This document shows, in pieces, positions 19,162 to 28,443 of a DNA stretch of 64,000 bases. Each line of letters begins with the position of its first letter. Within the stretch, counting starts at the first letter, position 1. Made by a program: the position numbers and the translations under genes. The notes beneath the pieces are model-generated. The model was not told the origin of the DNA, did no database searches, and worked only from the letters and a program-made list of their open reading frames with translations. Origin of the DNA: Halomarina pelagica (GTDB lineage: Archaea > Halobacteriota > Halobacteria > Halobacteriales > Haloarculaceae); the NCBI RefSeq assembly GCF_024228315.1, contig NZ_CP100454.1, forward strand, positions 3,410,001-3,474,000. Direction: 5' to 3'.

Positions 19162-19398
19162 TCAGCTCTCGAACGGCGGTTCGTCGCGGTGGTTGTCGAC
19201 GTTCTCCTGTTCGGCCGCCTCCTCCTCGCGGACCTCGGACTTCCGCTCTACCTCCTCCTCGATCTCCTCGTTGCGGCGCTCGCGGGCGGCCTCCTTCGCC
19301 TTCTCCTCGGCCTCCGCGGCGTCGTCCGCCTCCTCGCTCTCGTCTTCGTCTCTCTCCTTCGCGAGTTCGACGTCGCGGCCGTGTTCGTCGTCGGACAT
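19162..19398 (-). CDS. Small highly charged coiled-coil protein
   Basis: 78 residues, over half of them Glu, Asp, Lys or Arg, with heptad-like spacing (AEEKAKEAARERRNEEIEEEVERKSEVREEEA). It is predicted to form one long helix. It ends with NVDNHRDEPPFES. No catalytic motif is present and no function is known. It lies upstream of the gcvT block and 70 bp from an AbrB-like gene on the same strand. Confidence 0.55.
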   Translation of the reverse strand: MSDDEHGRDVELAKERDEDESEEADDAAEAEEKAKEAARERRNEEIEEEVERKSEVREEEAAEQENVDNHRDEPPFES

Positions 19399-19468
19399 GT
19401 TTCGGTCTTCTCGCGCCACTCTCAAAGGAGTGGTGGCGGCAACGGCAAGGTCCCCGGGGGAGCGTGAG

Positions 19469-19639
19469 CTACGCCGGTTCGACGATGATCCGGCCGTCGC
19501 GCAGTTTGTAGACGAGCCGATCCCCGACCTCCACCTCGATTCCGGCCTCCGCGAACTCCTCACGAACGGCCTTGATGAGGCTGATCCGCCACCGGTCCGT
19601 CACTTTCGTCGTACCGAGAATCCGCTCGTCGTCGGTCAT
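19469..19639 (-). CDS. AbrB/SpoVT-type DNA-binding protein
   Basis: 56 residues. The pattern TTKVTDRWRISLIKAVREEF followed by GDRLVYKLRDGRIIVEPA is the swapped-hairpin AbrB fold used by antitoxins and transition-state regulators, where the protein works as a dimer. No toxin gene is adjacent, so it is probably an orphan regulator. An upstream ATG would add 11 residues without family similarity. Confidence 0.72.
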   Translation of the reverse strand: MTDDERILGTTKVTDRWRISLIKAVREEFAEAGIEVEVGDRLVYKLRDGRIIVEPA

Positions 19640-19701
19640 TATCGGTGGAAAGCAGTCGACACTGTTATGCACTTTTAGCTATTCCGACGAAATAGGTAAT
19701 A

Positions 19702-20133
19702 GTGACTATCGAGGTACGGCGGGGAGACGAACGCGGACTGGTGGTCGTTACCGAGGAGCCCCACGAGGAGCGCATGCGGGAGTACGTCAGCGTCGGGCCG
19801 GGCCTGGGGACGACCTTCGACGGCGACCGCTACGTGACGCCGCTGACCGTGGTCGCGGCCGCCGCCGATCGGCGTCTCAGCTGGTCCGCGTCGGGGCCGG
19901 ACGCGGCGCTCGACCGCGCGCGGCGCGCCATCGAACGGCGAGCGCCGGCGGCGGTCTGGCTGCGCGAGTATCCGATACTGCGTGAGGTGCTACCGCCGGG
20001 GGCGGCCTCGCGGCTGACCTGCGAACTCGCGCTCGCCGCGGGGGCGTCCGGCGCGCCGCTGGTCGTGTCGATGGACGCCCGCGGGCGTCGGGGCGCGTCG
20101 AGGGGAACCTCCGATCTCAACGACCGGAGGTGA
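19702..20133 (+). CDS. Conserved-looking haloarchaeal protein of unknown function
   Basis: 143 residues from a GTG that follows an ACTTTTAG box at about 19671-19678 by some 27 nt. The composition is normal for a haloarchaeal cytoplasmic protein. Repeated Arg/Ala-rich helices (DAALDRARRAIERRAPAAVWL) are visible. No known domain is recognised. The 3' end overlaps the convergent zinc-ribbon gene by 17 bp. Confidence 0.55.
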   Translation: MTIEVRRGDERGLVVVTEEPHEERMREYVSVGPGLGTTFDGDRYVTPLTVVAAAADRRLSWSASGPDAALDRARRAIERRAPAAVWLREYPILREVLPPGAASRLTCELALAAGASGAPLVVSMDARGRRGASRGTSDLNDRR

Positions 20134-20296
20134 GCAACGTCGCCGGTTCGCCCGCGAGATCGGTACTCGCACAGCGAGGGCACTCCGCGCCGATCGACCA
20201 GTCGGGGTCGGCGCGACTGTCGTCCGAACCGACGAGGCAGGTGAGTTCGACGAGCAGGACGAATCGATCCGTGTTACCGCAGTTGCGACAGTGCAT
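20117..20296 (-). CDS. Zinc-ribbon microprotein
   Basis: 59 residues with two CxxC knuckles: CRNC at residues 3-6 and CPRC near residue 39, about 32 residues apart. This is a classic zinc-ribbon arrangement. Haloarchaea encode many such short zinc proteins, mostly of unknown function, possibly nucleic-acid- or protein-binding adaptors. The start MHCRNCGN places the first knuckle at the very N-terminus, as is usual for this class. Confidence 0.7.
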   Translation of the reverse strand: MHCRNCGNTDRFVLLVELTCLVGSDDSRADPDWSIGAECPRCASTDLAGEPATLLTSGR

Positions 20297-20442
20297 AGTC
20301 GAGAGACCGGCTGGTACGTTCACGTCGCCGGTGGGAGTCACTCGTCCCGTTCTCGCACTTGAAGCTTCGTCCGGGGTGGGGCTCCGCGATACGACGCGGC
20401 GGATCGGGAGGGCCCCGCGTCGAGCGCCGGCGTTCGGCGCGG

Positions 20443-22221
20443 TCAGTCGGTACTCGATCCCGCGTCCGCGTCGGGACCGGGGCCGACGTCGAGACCGTGC
20501 TCGGCGGCGCGCGTGCGCCAGAACTCGGTGTAGCCCTCCTCGCCGCGTTCGACGGTGGTCTCGCCGCTCCGCACCTGGTCGAGCTTCAGGTCGACCTCGT
20601 CGAGCAGTCGCTTGCCGACCTCGTCGGTGACGACGCCCGACCGAACCGCGTCCATGATGGCGCTCTTCTCCCGCTGGAGGATCTGCCGCTCGCCCACCAG
20701 CAGACGCTCGCGGCGGAGTTCGGGGTTGTCCCCGAGCAGGGTGGCGATCGCCTCCTGGAGGTCGTCGAGTTCGCGCTCGTACTCGTCGGTGAAGTCCTGG
20801 TAGACCTCCCGCGGGAGGTCGCCCCGTCGCTTCAGGCGCTCGGCCGCCGAGAGCGCCTCGTTTACGGCCCGGCGTCGTCCGACCAGCAGTTCGTACAGCT
20901 CCTCCACGTCCGAGCGCGTGACGATGCCGAGCCGTCGCAGGAGGTTCGACATCGTCATGCCCTGGACGACGAGGCTGAACGCGGCGACCCCGAAGACCAT
21001 CGCGCGCAGTTCCTCACGGAACGGAAACGGCGTCCCGTCGGCGAGCGTGCGCGGCAACCCGAGCACCAGCGCGATGGGGATCGAGGCGTGGAGCCCGCCC
21101 CAGAGCATGACGTGCTGGTAGCTGCGCGAGATGGGCGGCTCGACGAACCGGTTGAGCGCGGCCGCGATGGGGTAGACGGTGACGGCGCGGGCGACCAGCA
21201 CGGCCGGGATCGCGAGCGCGATGAGGCCGACGTGCGAGATCAACTGCCCGACCGGCGTCACGACGCCGATCATCAGGAAGATGAACGTGTTGACGAGGAA
21301 CGCGAGGGTCTCGAGGCTGTTGAAGATGGAGATCTTCGTCTGCGGGCTCATGGCGTACTCCGCGCCGCGGTTGCCGATGAACAGCCCCGCGACGACCGTG
21401 GCGATGACGCCGGAGACGTGGAGGTAGTGCTCGGCGAGCAGGAAGCTGCCGTAGGCGAGAAGCAGCGTGAGGACGATCTCGGTCATGTGCTCGTCCAGGT
21501 TGACCATCACGCTGTAGACGGCGTAGCCGGTGACCAGGCCGACCATCAGGCCGCCGAGGCTCACCACGGCCACGTCGAACGCGACCCGCGCGACGCCGGC
21601 GACGGTGAACAGTTCCGCCGGGTTCGCCCCCCGGACGACGAGCGTCAGCAGCGCCGAGAAGAGGACGACGCCGACGCCGTCGTTGACGAGGCTCTCGCCC
21701 TCGACCAGCACCGAGAGCCGGTCGGGCGCGCCGAGTTCCTTGAACAGCGCGAGGACGCTCACCGGGTCCGTCGGGAGGATCATCGCGGCGAACAGGAGGG
21801 CGACGAGCAGGGGGAAGCCGAACAGCTCCGCGCCCGCCAGGCCGAGGACCACGACCGACGCGACGAGACCGACGACGGCGAGCGCCAGGATGGGGACGAG
21901 GTTCCGACGGAGCCGTTCCAGGTCGGTCGTGGCCGCCCCCTCGAACAGCAGCGGCGGGAGGAGGACGAGCAGGATGAGGTCGTGCGAGAGCGCGATGTCG
22001 ATGTCGACCGCCCTCGTCGTCGCGCCGACGACCGACACGGTGAACCCCGCGAGCAGGAGCGCGATGGTGTAGGGGAACCGTCCGACCTTGGCGACGAAGA
22101 CCCCGACGCCGGCGGCGATGATGGCGATGGGGAGCAGATCGAGGAGGATCCCCTCGATGCTCGCCCCGCTCTCCGCCGCGAGGGCGACGAGAACGACTGG
22201 ATCGATAGCGAGGGCCGACAT
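20443..22221 (-). CDS. CPA1-family Na+/H+ antiporter (NhaP-like)
   Basis: 592 residues. About 12 membrane helices cover residues 20-430, with the ion-binding motifs ILPTDPVSVLALFKELG (near residue 150) and GESLVNDGVGVVLFS. A cytosolic helical C-terminus of about 150 residues (YELLVGRRRAVNEAL...) probably regulates transport. The protein exports sodium in exchange for protons, a central task in haloarchaea. The promoter region holds a G11 homopolymer about 65 bp upstream of the start. Confidence 0.92.
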   Translation of the reverse strand: MSALAIDPVVLVALAAESGASIEGILLDLLPIAIIAAGVGVFVAKVGRFPYTIALLLAGFTVSVVGATTRAVDIDIALSHDLILLVLLPPLLFEGAATTDLERLRRNLVPILALAVVGLVASVVVLGLAGAELFGFPLLVALLFAAMILPTDPVSVLALFKELGAPDRLSVLVEGESLVNDGVGVVLFSALLTLVVRGANPAELFTVAGVARVAFDVAVVSLGGLMVGLVTGYAVYSVMVNLDEHMTEIVLTLLLAYGSFLLAEHYLHVSGVIATVVAGLFIGNRGAEYAMSPQTKISIFNSLETLAFLVNTFIFLMIGVVTPVGQLISHVGLIALAIPAVLVARAVTVYPIAAALNRFVEPPISRSYQHVMLWGGLHASIPIALVLGLPRTLADGTPFPFREELRAMVFGVAAFSLVVQGMTMSNLLRRLGIVTRSDVEELYELLVGRRRAVNEALSAAERLKRRGDLPREVYQDFTDEYERELDDLQEAIATLLGDNPELRRERLLVGERQILQREKSAIMDAVRSGVVTDEVGKRLLDEVDLKLDQVRSGETTVERGEEGYTEFWRTRAAEHGLDVGPGPDADAGSSTD

Positions 22222-22283
22222 GGTTCACCCGAGAAGACGAGGGGGGATAAGAGTGGACGGCGCGAGCGCAACGTGACGAAGGC

Positions 22284-22294
22284 GGGGGGGGGGG
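22284..22294. repeat. G11 homopolymer tract
   Basis: An uninterrupted run of eleven G lies between the 3' end of the subtilase gene and the start of the CPA1 antiporter gene, 63-73 bp upstream of the antiporter ATG. Such tracts can slip during replication or sequencing. Confidence 0.85.
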
Positions 22295-22403
22295 AGGAGA
22301 CGGCGTGAACCGGGCGCTCGGAACGTCCTGTCTGCCGTACCGTCGTGACGCTACTCGCCACCTCGGGGTGGCGAGATTCGTGACGGGCGTCCGTCCGACA
22401 GTA

Positions 22404-23984
22404 TCAGGCGTACTCCGTGATGGTCAGCGTGTAGTCGCCGCTCCCGCTGTAGGAGTCCACGAGGACGTGGAGGTCGGTCGAGGCGTCCGGGGTGTCGATC
22501 GTGATCGTCTCCTGGCTGTCGGTCGTCCACGACCGGTAGTCGTAGCTCGACGTGGTGGGACAGGTCCCCGTCCCGTCGTTGGCGTACAGGTCGAAGTCGG
22601 CGGACGCGGGGCCGCTCAGTTCGATGACGACCTTGCTCGGAGCGGCGTAGTGCCACGCGTAGGTCCAGCAGTCCTCGTCCCAGTACCCCGAGAGCGAGTC
22701 GCTCACGGACGCCGTCTGCGAGTCGCCGCTCCCGCCGTCCCCGCCGGAACCGCTCCCCGGCTGGGTCGTGACGGCGTTCCCGGCGTCCACGCGGCCGCTC
22801 CCCTGCTTGGCGGCGGAGAGATCCACGTCGACGGCCGTGGCCTTGAGGTGCGAGCGCAGTTCCTCGTTGGTGAGGTTCCACGCGGCGAGCGTGAGGCCCG
22901 CGACGCCCGCGACCACCGGCGTCGCCATCGACGTGCCCGAGATCGAGTTATAGCCGTCGTCCGTCCACGTCGATATGACGTTGGTGCCCGGCGCGGCGAG
23001 TTCGATCTCCGATCCGTAGTTCGAGTAGGCGGCGAGCGTCCCGTCGGGATCGAGCGCGGAGACGGCGAGGCACTCGCTGTAGGCCGCCGGGTACGAGACG
23101 GACCCGCCGTAGTCGTTGCCCGCCGCCGCGACGAGGAGCGCGCCGTTGCTGTAGGCGTACGAGACGGCGTTCTTCATCGTGCTGGTGTACCCGCCGCCGC
23201 CCAGCGAGAGGTTGATCACGTCCGCCCCCTGGTCCGCGGCCCACTGGATGGCGTCCGCGATGTCGCTCGTGCTCCCGGTGCCCGCCTCGCTGAGCGCGCG
23301 CCCGGCGATGACCGTGGAGTTGCCGATGCCGGTGACCCCCTCGCCGTTGTTCACCTCGGCGGCGGCGATGCCGGCGACGTGCGTGCCGTGGGTCTCGTCG
23401 GCGAGCGCGTCGGGATAGGGGTCGGTGTCGTCGTCCACGAAGTCGTAGCCGGGATCCGCGGCCACGTTGCCGTCGAGGTCCGGGTGGTCGTACTTCACGC
23501 CCTGGTCCACGACGGCGACGGTGACGCCGGAATCGCCCAGCGTGGTGTCCCACGCCGTCGGGGCGTTCACCATCTGGTCGGCGTACTGGTCGTCGTAGCG
23601 GGGGTCGTTCGGGACGAACAGCGCCTCGAAGGTGGCGTTCTCCTCGACGTACTTCGCCGCCTCGTACTTCTCGATCCGCTTGCGTATCTTGCGCCGCTCC
23701 TTCTCCGAGACGTCGCCGAGTTCGATCGCGAGATACCGGAGCACCTCGTTCTCGTGGGTCAGCGTGACGGTGACGTCGTACTTCTTCTCCAGTTTGCGCT
23801 CGATCTTCCTCCCGTGCTTCTCGACCTTCTTCCCGTCCGCCGAGATGCCGACGAGGAGTTCGCCCTCCTTCGGGCCGGGCGAACGCCCCGGCGTCGCGCC
23901 GGCGACGCCCGCGAAGGCACCGACGCCGGCGAGGCCGGACAGTCTGAGGAAGCGACGACGATCGAGCGTGTGTCTCTCACCCAT
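22404..23984 (-). CDS. Tat-exported subtilisin-like serine protease (halolysin type)
   Basis: 526 residues. A twin-arginine signal (DRRRFLRLSG, residues 8-17) is followed by an Ala/Gly-rich hydrophobic stretch. An I9-like propeptide covers about residues 35-125. The S8 catalytic triad is Asp in VAVVDQGVKYDHPDLDG, His in DETHGTHVAGI and Ser in ISGTSMATPVVAG. A C-terminal pre-peptidase-type beta domain (DFDLYANDG, near residue 465) follows a Gly/Ser linker. It acts outside the cell as a folded, Tat-translocated enzyme. Confidence 0.95.
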   Translation of the reverse strand: MGERHTLDRRRFLRLSGLAGVGAFAGVAGATPGRSPGPKEGELLVGISADGKKVEKHGRKIERKLEKKYDVTVTLTHENEVLRYLAIELGDVSEKERRKIRKRIEKYEAAKYVEENATFEALFVPNDPRYDDQYADQMVNAPTAWDTTLGDSGVTVAVVDQGVKYDHPDLDGNVAADPGYDFVDDDTDPYPDALADETHGTHVAGIAAAEVNNGEGVTGIGNSTVIAGRALSEAGTGSTSDIADAIQWAADQGADVINLSLGGGGYTSTMKNAVSYAYSNGALLVAAAGNDYGGSVSYPAAYSECLAVSALDPDGTLAAYSNYGSEIELAAPGTNVISTWTDDGYNSISGTSMATPVVAGVAGLTLAAWNLTNEELRSHLKATAVDVDLSAAKQGSGRVDAGNAVTTQPGSGSGGDGGSGDSQTASVSDSLSGYWDEDCWTYAWHYAAPSKVVIELSGPASADFDLYANDGTGTCPTTSSYDYRSWTTDSQETITIDTPDASTDLHVLVDSYSGSGDYTLTITEYA

Positions 23985-24106
23985 TGCGACAGTACCGATT
24001 CCCTGATAGTATTTTAGTCTATCTATTCTGCGTTAAATTAATTCGTCGAAGGCGGATCGAGAGTCGAACCAGCACGGCTTTAGGTGGCCGCCGGTTCCCG
24101 ACGGAC

Positions 24107-24589
24107 ATGAGCGGGTTCGTGCGCCGATTCGTCGGGGATGAGGGCCGTCGAGTCGGGTTGTTCGTCGACGGCCCGAACGTCTTTCGCACCGAGTTCGACG
24201 TCGACCTCGACGACGTTCGCGCGGCGGCCGCCGAGCGCGGCCGCCTGACACACGCCCGGCTGTACGTCGACGAGCGCGCCACGGCTGGACTGATCCAGGC
24301 CGCGGAGGCCCACGGCTTCCGGGTGGTGACGACCAGCGGCGACGTGGACGTGAAGCTCGCCGTGGACGCGACGGCGGCCGTCGCTGACGGCGCGATCGAC
24401 GTGCTGGCGATCGCCTCGCGGGACATGGACTTCAAGCCGGTGCTCGAGACGGCCGCAGAGCGCGGCGTCCGCACGCTCGCCATCGCCCCCGGCGACTACG
24501 GGCGCTCCGACGCCCTGCCGAGCACGGCCCACGAGGCGGTGACGCTCGGGCCGTCGGGATCGTTCGAATCGTCCGAATCGTCCGAATAG
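24107..24589 (+). CDS. NYN-domain (PIN-like) putative RNase
   Basis: 160 residues. The NYN fold shows its acidic residues in GLFVDGPNVFRTEF, TSGDVDVKLAVDA and ASRDMDFKPVLE, the expected metal-binding aspartates of this family. NYN proteins are predicted single-strand RNases. The gene appears leaderless behind a CTTTAGG box at 24078-24084. The last codons contain a short repeat encoding SSE twice. The TatD-like gene follows 34 bp downstream. Confidence 0.85.
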   Translation: MSGFVRRFVGDEGRRVGLFVDGPNVFRTEFDVDLDDVRAAAAERGRLTHARLYVDERATAGLIQAAEAHGFRVVTTSGDVDVKLAVDATAAVADGAIDVLAIASRDMDFKPVLETAAERGVRTLAIAPGDYGRSDALPSTAHEAVTLGPSGSFESSESSE

Positions 24590-24623
24590 CCGCCCTTTTA
24601 CCCGACCGCGACGACGTTCGGAC

Positions 24624-25454
24624 ATGGACCCGGTGCTCGACGACCACATGCACCTCGACCCGGTGAACGGCCGCGGCGTCGAGGCGTGCGAGGAGTTCGC
24701 CGACCACGGCGGAACGCACCTGCTCGTGCTCAACAAGCCGTCGTGGCACTACGGCGTCGCGGTCGAGGAGAGGGACGACTTCCGGACGGCCTACGACCAC
24801 ACGGTGGACGTGGTCCGGGAGTCGAACGAGGTGCTCGCCGGGCGCGCGTGGCCCGTCCTCGGCGTCCACCCGGCGCTGATCTCGCAACTGGTCGAGCGGG
24901 GCTACGCGCCCGAGGAGGCCCGCGACCTGATGTGCGCGGGGCTGGACGCCGCCGCCGAGTACGTCGCCGACGGGACGGCGCTCGCGCTCAAGTCCGGGCG
25001 ACCCCACTACGAGGTGGACGAGGCCGTGTGGGCGGCCTCGAACGAGGTGATGCGCCACGCGTTCGCGCTCGGGGCGGACCTGGGGTGCGCCGTCCAGCTC
25101 CACACCGAGGGCGGCGAGGACTTCACGGAGGTGGCCGAGTGGGCCGAGGCGGCGGGGATGCGGCGGGAGCACGTCGTCAAGCACTACTCGACGGGCGGCG
25201 TGGTCGGGCCGACCCCGAGCGTGCTGGCCGACAGGGAGGAACTGGTGCGGGCGGCCGAGCGCGAGGTCCCCTTCATGATGGAGACGGACTTCATCGACGA
25301 CCCCGACCGACCGGGCGCGGTGCTCGGCCCGAAGACGGTGCCGCGGCGGACCCGCTGGCTGCGCGAGGAGGGGTACGACGAGGCGCTCGAACGAGCGCAC
25401 GTCGAGACGCCGCGGATGGTCTACGGTATCGACACCCGCGGAACGTTGGAATAA
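24624..25454 (+). CDS. TatD-family metal-dependent hydrolase
   Basis: 276 residues with a TIM-barrel pattern. Metal ligands appear in DDHMHLDP (residues 6-13, HxH), LHTEGGEDF and VVKHYSTGG, and METDFIDDP provides the late aspartate. TatD-like proteins are nucleases or related phosphoesterases; the exact substrate is unknown. It probably shares a transcript with the NYN gene upstream. Confidence 0.83.
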   Translation: MDPVLDDHMHLDPVNGRGVEACEEFADHGGTHLLVLNKPSWHYGVAVEERDDFRTAYDHTVDVVRESNEVLAGRAWPVLGVHPALISQLVERGYAPEEARDLMCAGLDAAAEYVADGTALALKSGRPHYEVDEAVWAASNEVMRHAFALGADLGCAVQLHTEGGEDFTEVAEWAEAAGMRREHVVKHYSTGGVVGPTPSVLADREELVRAAEREVPFMMETDFIDDPDRPGAVLGPKTVPRRTRWLREEGYDEALERAHVETPRMVYGIDTRGTLE

Positions 25455-25491
25455 CGAAAAGGCATATGGCCGGCCGCCCGAAGTCGTGAGT

Positions 25492-26073
25492 ATGAGTACG
25501 CCGGAGGGTGAGTACTACACCGAGGAGCGCTGGCAGAACTGGCTCGACCGCCTGGACGAGGAGGGCGTGGATCTCGAAGACGAGAGTTCCGCGCGCCTCC
25601 GGCTGAACCTGCAGGACGACACGGTCATCGCCGTCGCGAAGGTCGTCTCGGCCTACGACGAGGGCGAACTCGACGAGGAGGCGGCGATGGAGGAACTGGC
25701 GGGTATCCAGGAGATCGTCCTCTCGGAGGTCGAGTTCGACGACGAGGACACCCTGATGCTCATCGACGCGGTCCAGACCGCGCTCGTCTGCGTCTTCCAC
25801 GCCGCCCAGGAGTACGTCGCCGCGGGCGTGACGAGCGACGGGACGGTCGAGGAGCACGTCGAGGCCGCGCGCGACGCCGAGTCCGAGGAGGACCTCGACG
25901 CCGCGCACGTCCACTGCGTGCAGGCCGGCACGCTCATCATCGACGGCCAGGACATGGACCTCTCGCTCGTCGAGGACCTGGACTACGGCCTCGTCGCCGA
26001 GTGGGTCGACGGCCTCAACAGCCTCTACGAGGCGCTTCGCGACCCCGAGGTCGTCGAAGAGGACGAAGCGTAG
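25492..26073 (+). CDS. DUF2150 family protein
   Basis: 193 residues, very acidic, all-helical in appearance. The start (YYTEERWQNWLDRL) and the middle segment around LVCVFHAAQEYVA fit the haloarchaeal DUF2150 family, whose function is unknown. The ATG at 25492 is preferred to a GTG two codons upstream, because it is about 27 nt after a GCATATGG box at 25462-25469. Confidence 0.78.
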   Translation: MSTPEGEYYTEERWQNWLDRLDEEGVDLEDESSARLRLNLQDDTVIAVAKVVSAYDEGELDEEAAMEELAGIQEIVLSEVEFDDEDTLMLIDAVQTALVCVFHAAQEYVAAGVTSDGTVEEHVEAARDAESEEDLDAAHVHCVQAGTLIIDGQDMDLSLVEDLDYGLVAEWVDGLNSLYEALRDPEVVEEDEA

Positions 26074-26258
26074 GACGCCTCCGAGCGCAGGAAGCGCGGG
26101 CGACCGACCCGGTGCACCCCCGGACCCCATCCGCACCCGCCATCGCGCCGTTCTCGCGGAACCCGTCCGACGACCGGCGGTCCCGCGCGCCGCTGATTTC
26201 GACGAACGACGAATTCATCGTCGTCAAACACTTATATCTCCCGGTCGACTCACCAGCC

Positions 26259-27599
26259 ATGACATCCGTCGGCATCGACGCAATCGAGATCCACACCGGG
26301 AAGCTCAAACTCGACCTCGCGGAGACCTTCGCGCCCGCGAAGGGCGAGGAGCCGGAGAAGTACACGAAGGGACTCGGCCTCGCGGCGAGTTCCTTCCCCG
26401 ACACCTACGAGGACATCGTCACGATGGGCGCGAACGCCGCCCATCGACTGATGAAGCGACGCGGCCTCGAACCGGCCGACATCGGCCGCATCGACGTGGC
26501 GACCGAGTCCGCGTTCGACAACTCGAAGCCCGTCTCGACGTACATCGCGGGCTGCCTCGAACAGGTCTTCGAGGGCGACTTCCACCACGCCAACAAGGGC
26601 GAGCGCAAGTTCGCCTGCATCTCCGGCACGCAGAGTCTGGACGACGCCTACAACTGGATCAAGGCGGGTCGAAACCGCGGGCGCAGCGCGCTCGTCATCG
26701 CCACCGACACGGCGCTCTACGCGCGCGGCGACGCCGGCGAGGCGACCCAGGGGGCGGGCGCGGTCGCCATGCTCATCGCCGAGGACCCCGACCTCGTCGA
26801 ACTCTCCGCCGAGCAGGGCTACGGGAGCGCCGACGAGACGGACTTCCTCAAGCCCAACCAGCAGTTCCCGAGCGTCGACGGCAAGCGCTCGGTGCAGGTC
26901 TACCTCGCGCGCATGCGCGAGGCGCTCGAGGACTTCGAGAGCGTCTCGGGGGACACGCACCCCGACGACTTCGTCCTCGTCCCCTTCCACACGCCCTTCC
27001 CCGGCATGGTCCGCAAGGCCGCCCTGCTGGGCTACCGACACATGATCCGCGACACGAGCATCGAGGAGGAACTCGCCGCCGAGATCGGCCGCCAGCCGCG
27101 CTACGAGGCGTTCGAGGACGAGGCGGCGTTCCTCGACGCCGTCCGCGAGTACACGGACGCGCTCAAGGACACCGAGACGTACCTGGAGTGGTACGACCGC
27201 GTCATCGCCCCCACCCTGGAGATCGCGCGCGAGGTCGGCAACTGGTACACCGGGTCGGTTCACGTCGCCCGCGCGAGCGGCCTGAAGCACGCCCTGGAGA
27301 ACGACTGGGAGATCGAGGGGAAGAAGCTCCTCGTCGGCTCCTACGGCAGCGGCGCGCAGGCGGAGATCCACGCCGAGACCGTCCAGCCGGGCTGGGAGGA
27401 GGAGATCGCTCACCTGAACGTCGACGAGCAGCTGGAGGCCCGCCGCGACATCTCCTTCGAGGAGTACGAGCGCGTCCACGACGCGCACAACCACGACAAG
27501 CGGCTGGACGACGTCGAGGAGTTCACCGTCCCCGACGGCGAGTTCGCCTTCGACGGCTGGGGGCGCATGGGCGAGCGCAAGTACCGGTTCGTCGAGTAG
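26259..27599 (+). CDS. hmgB: Hydroxymethylglutaryl-CoA synthase
   Basis: 446 residues, the archaeal/eukaryotic-like HMG-CoA synthase length. The catalytic Cys is in KFACISGTQSL (near residue 125), the Glu in ATESAFDNSKP (near residue 82) and the His in VPFHTPFPGM (near residue 245). The enzyme condenses acetyl-CoA with acetoacetyl-CoA, the first committed step of the mevalonate pathway that makes archaeal isoprenoid lipids. A CTTATAT box at 26231-26237 lies about 25 nt before the ATG. Confidence 0.95.
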   Translation: MTSVGIDAIEIHTGKLKLDLAETFAPAKGEEPEKYTKGLGLAASSFPDTYEDIVTMGANAAHRLMKRRGLEPADIGRIDVATESAFDNSKPVSTYIAGCLEQVFEGDFHHANKGERKFACISGTQSLDDAYNWIKAGRNRGRSALVIATDTALYARGDAGEATQGAGAVAMLIAEDPDLVELSAEQGYGSADETDFLKPNQQFPSVDGKRSVQVYLARMREALEDFESVSGDTHPDDFVLVPFHTPFPGMVRKAALLGYRHMIRDTSIEEELAAEIGRQPRYEAFEDEAAFLDAVREYTDALKDTETYLEWYDRVIAPTLEIAREVGNWYTGSVHVARASGLKHALENDWEIEGKKLLVGSYGSGAQAEIHAETVQPGWEEEIAHLNVDEQLEARRDISFEEYERVHDAHNHDKRLDDVEEFTVPDGEFAFDGWGRMGERKYRFVE

Positions 27600-27643
27600 T
27601 CGGGGCGAATCCTTTTACCCGGAGTCGCATAGAGTATCGCGTA

Positions 27644-27955
27644 ATGGCACAGCAGAGCGCCCGCATCGTCACGACGCCGGACGTCCTCGGGGGCGAGCCT
27701 CGAATCGCGGGTCGCCGCATCGGCGTTTTGTTCATCTACGAGCAGGTCGAAGGCCGCGACCTCTCGGCGCGGACGGTGGCCGACCGGTACGATCTCGACA
27801 TCGCGGACGTCTACCACGCGCTCGCGTACTATCACGAACACCCCCGCGAGATGTCCGAACTCCGGGAGCGACGCGAACGGGTCGAGCGCGAGGCGGCCGA
27901 CGACCCGAACGTCGTTACCGGGCCTGGCGATGTCCACGAATCGTCTCAACGATAG
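27644..27955 (+). CDS. DUF433 antitoxin-like protein
   Basis: 103 residues. The N-terminal ARIVTTPDVLGGEPRIAGRRI pattern is the DUF433 (VapB45-like) winged-helix start, and VADRYDLDIADVYHALAYYHEHP is its second HTH. DUF433 proteins are antitoxins that bind their toxin and the promoter. The stop codon is directly followed by the ATG of the DUF5615 toxin with no gap, which supports a two-gene operon. Confidence 0.85.
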   Translation: MAQQSARIVTTPDVLGGEPRIAGRRIGVLFIYEQVEGRDLSARTVADRYDLDIADVYHALAYYHEHPREMSELRERRERVEREAADDPNVVTGPGDVHESSQR

Positions 27956-28297
27956 ATGGTACGGTTTCTCCTCGACGAACACACGGAGCGTGACCTCGCG
28001 GACAAACTCGTCCGCGACGGCCACGACGTCGAGCGCGTCGTCGCACTCTCCGATCTCGGACCGGGCGTACCCGACGACCGGGTGCGTTCGTACGCTCGTT
28101 CGACGGACCGGATCGTCGTCACCAACGACGACGATTTCGTGGAAGTCGAAGCCGACGACCGCGGCTGCGTGTTCTACTATCCGAATCAACGGCTCGCGTC
28201 GTTCGATCTCTACCGTATCATAACGAACGTCGTAGAGGCGTTCCCGGACCGCGAATCGTTCCCCTCCGTGGTCTTTCTCACCGAGAAGTGGTTGTAA
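27956..28297 (+). CDS. DUF5615 PIN-like toxin
   Basis: 113 residues. FLLDEHTERDLADKL, GVPDDRVRSYARSTDRIVVTNDDDF and the C-terminal strand pattern match the DUF5615 PIN-like family (Mut7-C type), predicted RNases with aspartates for metal. Partner of the DUF433 gene immediately upstream, forming a type II toxin-antitoxin module. Confidence 0.85.
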   Translation: MVRFLLDEHTERDLADKLVRDGHDVERVVALSDLGPGVPDDRVRSYARSTDRIVVTNDDDFVEVEADDRGCVFYYPNQRLASFDLYRIITNVVEAFPDRESFPSVVFLTEKWL

Positions 28298-28443
28298 CTG
28301 GCGTGTCCGGACCGGTCGTCGCTTCGCCGGCCGTTACGCCACGACCGTGTACCGATGGACCCGAATCCGACGGTATCATATGCAGTGACTTGTAACGCCG
28401 TACCACTAGATGTCCCGCCCACGGACGCCCATCACATCAACGC

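Noticed and set aside
18984-19511. A GTG frame overlapping the stop of the repeat-tailed acidic gene
   Set aside because: After about 60 residues it runs antisense through two supported minus-strand genes and becomes Pro/Arg-rich junk.
20359-22308. A 649-codon plus-strand frame opposite the CPA1 antiporter
   Set aside because: It has no membrane or domain pattern, while the minus strand encodes a complete antiporter with clear motifs.
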